DNA of 35,327 bases, from positions 1-35,327 of the forward strand of contig JBGPJM010000027.1 in the NCBI GenBank assembly GCA_041485385.1. Direction: 5' to 3'. The notes under the pieces were generated by a model. The model was not told the origin of the DNA. It saw only the letters and a program-made list of their open reading frames with translations, and did no database searches. The number at the start of each line of letters is the position of its first letter. Position 1 is the first letter of the stretch. Both the position numbers and the translations under genes were made by a program. Origin of the DNA: JBGPJM01 sp041485385. GTDB taxonomy: Bacteria > Planctomycetota > Phycisphaerae > Phycisphaerales > UBA1924. Below are positions 33,273 through 35,327 of this stretch, in pieces.

Positions 33273-35327
33273 TCATGGGCAGCCGGCGAAGAACGCGTTG
33301 AGGAAATCGAAGAAGTCCTGGGAGTTGACAGCGCCGTCGTGGTTGAAGTCGGCGGTGCAGGCGGGGTTGCCGATCACGGTGATGGTCCCCGCGGTGCTGG
33401 TGGTGACCAGTTCGGAGCCGAAACAGCCGGGGCCGATGACACGCACGTCGTAGGTTGCGGTGTCGCTCGATATGGTCTGGGTGATGGTGAGCGTGGGCGA
33501 GGTGGCGCCGGAAATGCGTCCGCCGTTGGCGATGGCCACACCGTTCTTCCGCCATTGGTAGGTGAGCGTGCGCCCGTGCCCGTCGGCGATGACGGAGAAC
33601 CCGGCTGTCTGGCCCGCCTGAACATTCTGGCTTGCTCGCGGCTGCTGGATGATGGTGGGGGCCGGGTAACTTGCGGTGCTCGCGTTTAAGAGTACCGAGA
33701 CGTTGTGGCTGAGGTAGTTCGCCACGGCCAGGTCGGGCCTTCCGTCGGCGTTGAAGTCGCCCACCGCGACCGACTCGGGGCCGCCGCTCACGGCGTAGTT
33801 GACCGCCGGCTGGAACGTGCCGGCATTCGGAGGGCCGTTGCCCAGCAGGATGGAGACGTTGTTGCTTCCCAAGTTCGTTGTGATGAGGTCGGGTCTGCCG
33901 TCGCCGTTAAGGTCGCTCACCGCGACAGAGTACGGGAAGGACGGGAAGTTCGGGTTACCGTCGCCCACTTGGTAGTGGCTCGTCACCTGGAAGGTGCCGT
34001 TGGCGTCGCCCAGCAGAATGGAGACCGTGTCGCTGCCGTTGTTCGCCACGACGAGGTCGTCCCTGCCGTCGGCGTTGAAGTCACCCACCGCGACGGATTG
34101 CGGGCCGAAACCCGCGGGGTAGTTGACCGCCGCGAGGAATCCGCCCTCGCCGTCGCCCCGCAGGATGGAGACGTTTCCGCTGCCATAGTTGGCAACCGCC
34201 AGGTCGCGACCGAAGTTCAACACCGCAACGGAGGATGGGAAAACTGGCACTGGGTAGTTGACAGCGGCCTGGAACGTACCGTTGCCGTTGCCCAGCAAAA
34301 TAGAAACGGTGTTGCTGTTGCGGTTCGCCACCGCCAGGTCGAGGAACTGGTTGCCATCAAAGTCGCCCACCGCGACGGACGTCGGACCGGCGCCCACGGC
34401 GTAGGTGACCGGATAATCGAAGCCCCTGAAGAAGCATAACGGTGGGCCATCACACCATAAAAGGATGGAGACGGTGCCGCTGCCTTCGTTTGTCACGACC
34501 AGGTCAAGCCTGCCGTCGCCGTTAAAGTCTCCAACTGCGATCGAGGAGGAGTTGTTGCCGTCTACAGTATGGAAAAACTCTTGCACAAACGTGCCATTTG
34601 GGTACCCGCGCAGCCCGACGACTCTGCCCACATCTCCGACGCTGCACGCCGCGACCAAGTCGGGTACGCCGTCGGCAGTGACGTCGCCCACCGCGACAGA
34701 TGTCGGGTTGGTGTTGTTGCCAAGGTCAAAGCTAACCGCGGCCCCGAACAGCGGAGCCATGGGGTTGCCTCCAAGCAGGACGGAGACGTTGCCGCCCCCG
34801 TAGTTCGCCGAGGCCAGGTCGGGCGTGCCGTCGCCGTTGAGGTCCGCCAGCGCGAAGCAGAACGGGCCGGTGCCTACAACCTGGTTGACCACCGCCTGGA
34901 ACGTGCCGTTGCCATTGCCCGTAAAGAACGTAACGGTGCCGCTCGTGTAGTTCGAGACGGCCAGGTCGGGGTTCCCGTCGCCGTTGACATCGCCAATGGC
35001 GACGAAGTCTGGGCTGGCGCCGGGGCCGATGAAATAGTTGACCGCCGGCGCGAACCCACCGCTGGCGTTCCCCAGGAGGATGGAGACGTTGTTGCTGGTG
35101 ATATTTGCCACCGCCAGGTCGGGCCTGCCGTCGAAGTTGAAATCACCCGCCGAGACGAAGAACGGACCATTCCCCACGGAGAAGGCGACCCTCGTCTGGA
35201 ACGCGCCGGCGTGGGCGGGGTCGGCCCGCAGGATGGAGACGGTGTTGTTGAAATAGTCCGTCACGACCAGGTCGGGCCTGCCGTCGCCGTTGAAGTCGGC
35301 GATCGCGATGGATACCGGGCCGCTTCC
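33273..35327 (-). CDS. FG-GAP repeat / Ig-like protein with single GC-type dockerin motif (5' truncated)
   Basis: The frame is open to the window edge, so the N-terminus is missing; 684 residues are visible. About eleven FG-GAP/VCBS units occur (AVGDFNADGRPDLAVAN, VSILLGNGNGTFQ), with calcium-loop Asp residues in most and one degenerate unit near 34200 (AVLNFGRDLAVAN). This implies at least one beta-propeller, as in integrin-like surface proteins. An Ig-like domain follows (PTIIQQPRASQNVQAGQTAG, YQWRKNGVAI). The protein ends in a single dockerin motif, DFNHDGAVNSQDFFDFL, then NAFFAGCP. The other tailed proteins have two motifs. Likely exported and surface-attached, involved in adhesion or carbohydrate contact; the ligand is unknown. 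Confidence 0.9.
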   Translation of the reverse strand, partial: GSGPVSIAIADFNGDGRPDLVVTDYFNNTVSILRADPAHAGAFQTRVAFSVGNGPFFVSAGDFNFDGRPDLAVANITSNNVSILLGNASGGFAPAVNYFIGPGASPDFVAIGDVNGDGNPDLAVSNYTSGTVTFFTGNGNGTFQAVVNQVVGTGPFCFALADLNGDGTPDLASANYGGGNVSVLLGGNPMAPLFGAAVSFDLGNNTNPTSVAVGDVTADGVPDLVAACSVGDVGRVVGLRGYPNGTFVQEFFHTVDGNNSSSIAVGDFNGDGRLDLVVTNEGSGTVSILLWCDGPPLCFFRGFDYPVTYAVGAGPTSVAVGDFDGNQFLDLAVANRNSNTVSILLGNGNGTFQAAVNYPVPVFPSSVAVLNFGRDLAVANYGSGNVSILRGDGEGGFLAAVNYPAGFGPQSVAVGDFNADGRDDLVVANNGSDTVSILLGDANGTFQVTSHYQVGDGNPNFPSFPYSVAVSDLNGDGRPDLITTNLGSNNVSILLGNGPPNAGTFQPAVNYAVSGGPESVAVGDFNADGRPDLAVANYLSHNVSVLLNASTASYPAPTIIQQPRASQNVQAGQTAGFSVIADGHGRTLTYQWRKNGVAIANGGRISGATSPTLTITQTISSDTATYDVRVIGPGCFGSELVTTSTAGTITVIGNPACTADFNHDGAVNSQDFFDFLNAFFAGCP

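Overview
The window looks like a high-GC planctomycete chromosome segment, most likely from the Phycisphaerae/Phycisphaerales. No rRNA or other phylogenetic marker was tested, so this is an inference. The evidence is fourfold. Five secreted proteins end in the same dockerin-like tail (NSQDFFDFL.AFFAGC or AFFAGCP). Several membrane proteins carry a zinc ribbon of the type CP.CGYDL....CPECG. Coding frames use G/C heavily at third codon positions. Dispersed intergenic repeats of a kind common in environmental planctomycete-like genomes are present. No tRNA, rRNA, CRISPR array, transposase or phage module was seen.

Layout from left to right. Positions 1-2445 hold two tandem HAF-repeat secreted paralogues (the first cut by the window edge, the second apparently frameshifted behind its signal peptide), separated by a remnant with a different EF-hand pair. 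Next come a 110-bp imperfect tandem repeat, an Rrf2-type regulator, a zinc-ribbon membrane protein, lysS, and a proline-rich exported protein of unknown function. A large secreted protein with three disulfide-type beta-sandwich repeats and a dockerin tail follows (7224-9719). Positions 9840-10722 hold one doubtful ORF and one small membrane-protein gene broken by a single-base slip. Positions 10820-16196 are a minus-strand run: zinc-ribbon membrane protein, polytopic Ser/Thr kinase, LemA, HtpX-like protease. DUF1801 and DUF3303 proteins lie between that run and clpB, whose middle domain carries an in-frame palindromic insertion. Then follow another zinc-ribbon protein, an anti-sigma-28 (FlgM-like) protein, and a SPOR-like lipoprotein.

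Positions 23257-29868 contain a probable minus-strand operon (cysC, a HAL2-type 3'(2'),5'-bisphosphate nucleotidase, an M28 aminopeptidase). Sulfate adenylyltransferase (sat) lies 2.3 kb away on the other strand. Together Sat, CysC and the nucleotidase make PAPS and recycle PAP. No sulfate reductase is in view, so either assimilation or sulfation is possible. A dockerin-tailed exported protein with a clear promoter and terminator, a YbjQ-type protein and a fourth zinc-ribbon protein are interspersed. The right end is sparser: small planctomycete-type genes, a winged-helix-like basic protein, an unknown protein, and the C-terminal part of a large FG-GAP/Ig/dockerin protein that runs off the window.

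The two most unusual observations are the shared GC-terminal dockerin tag on five otherwise unrelated exported proteins, which implies a common receptor or processing machinery not encoded here, and the mobile-looking palindrome that has become part of the ClpB protein.
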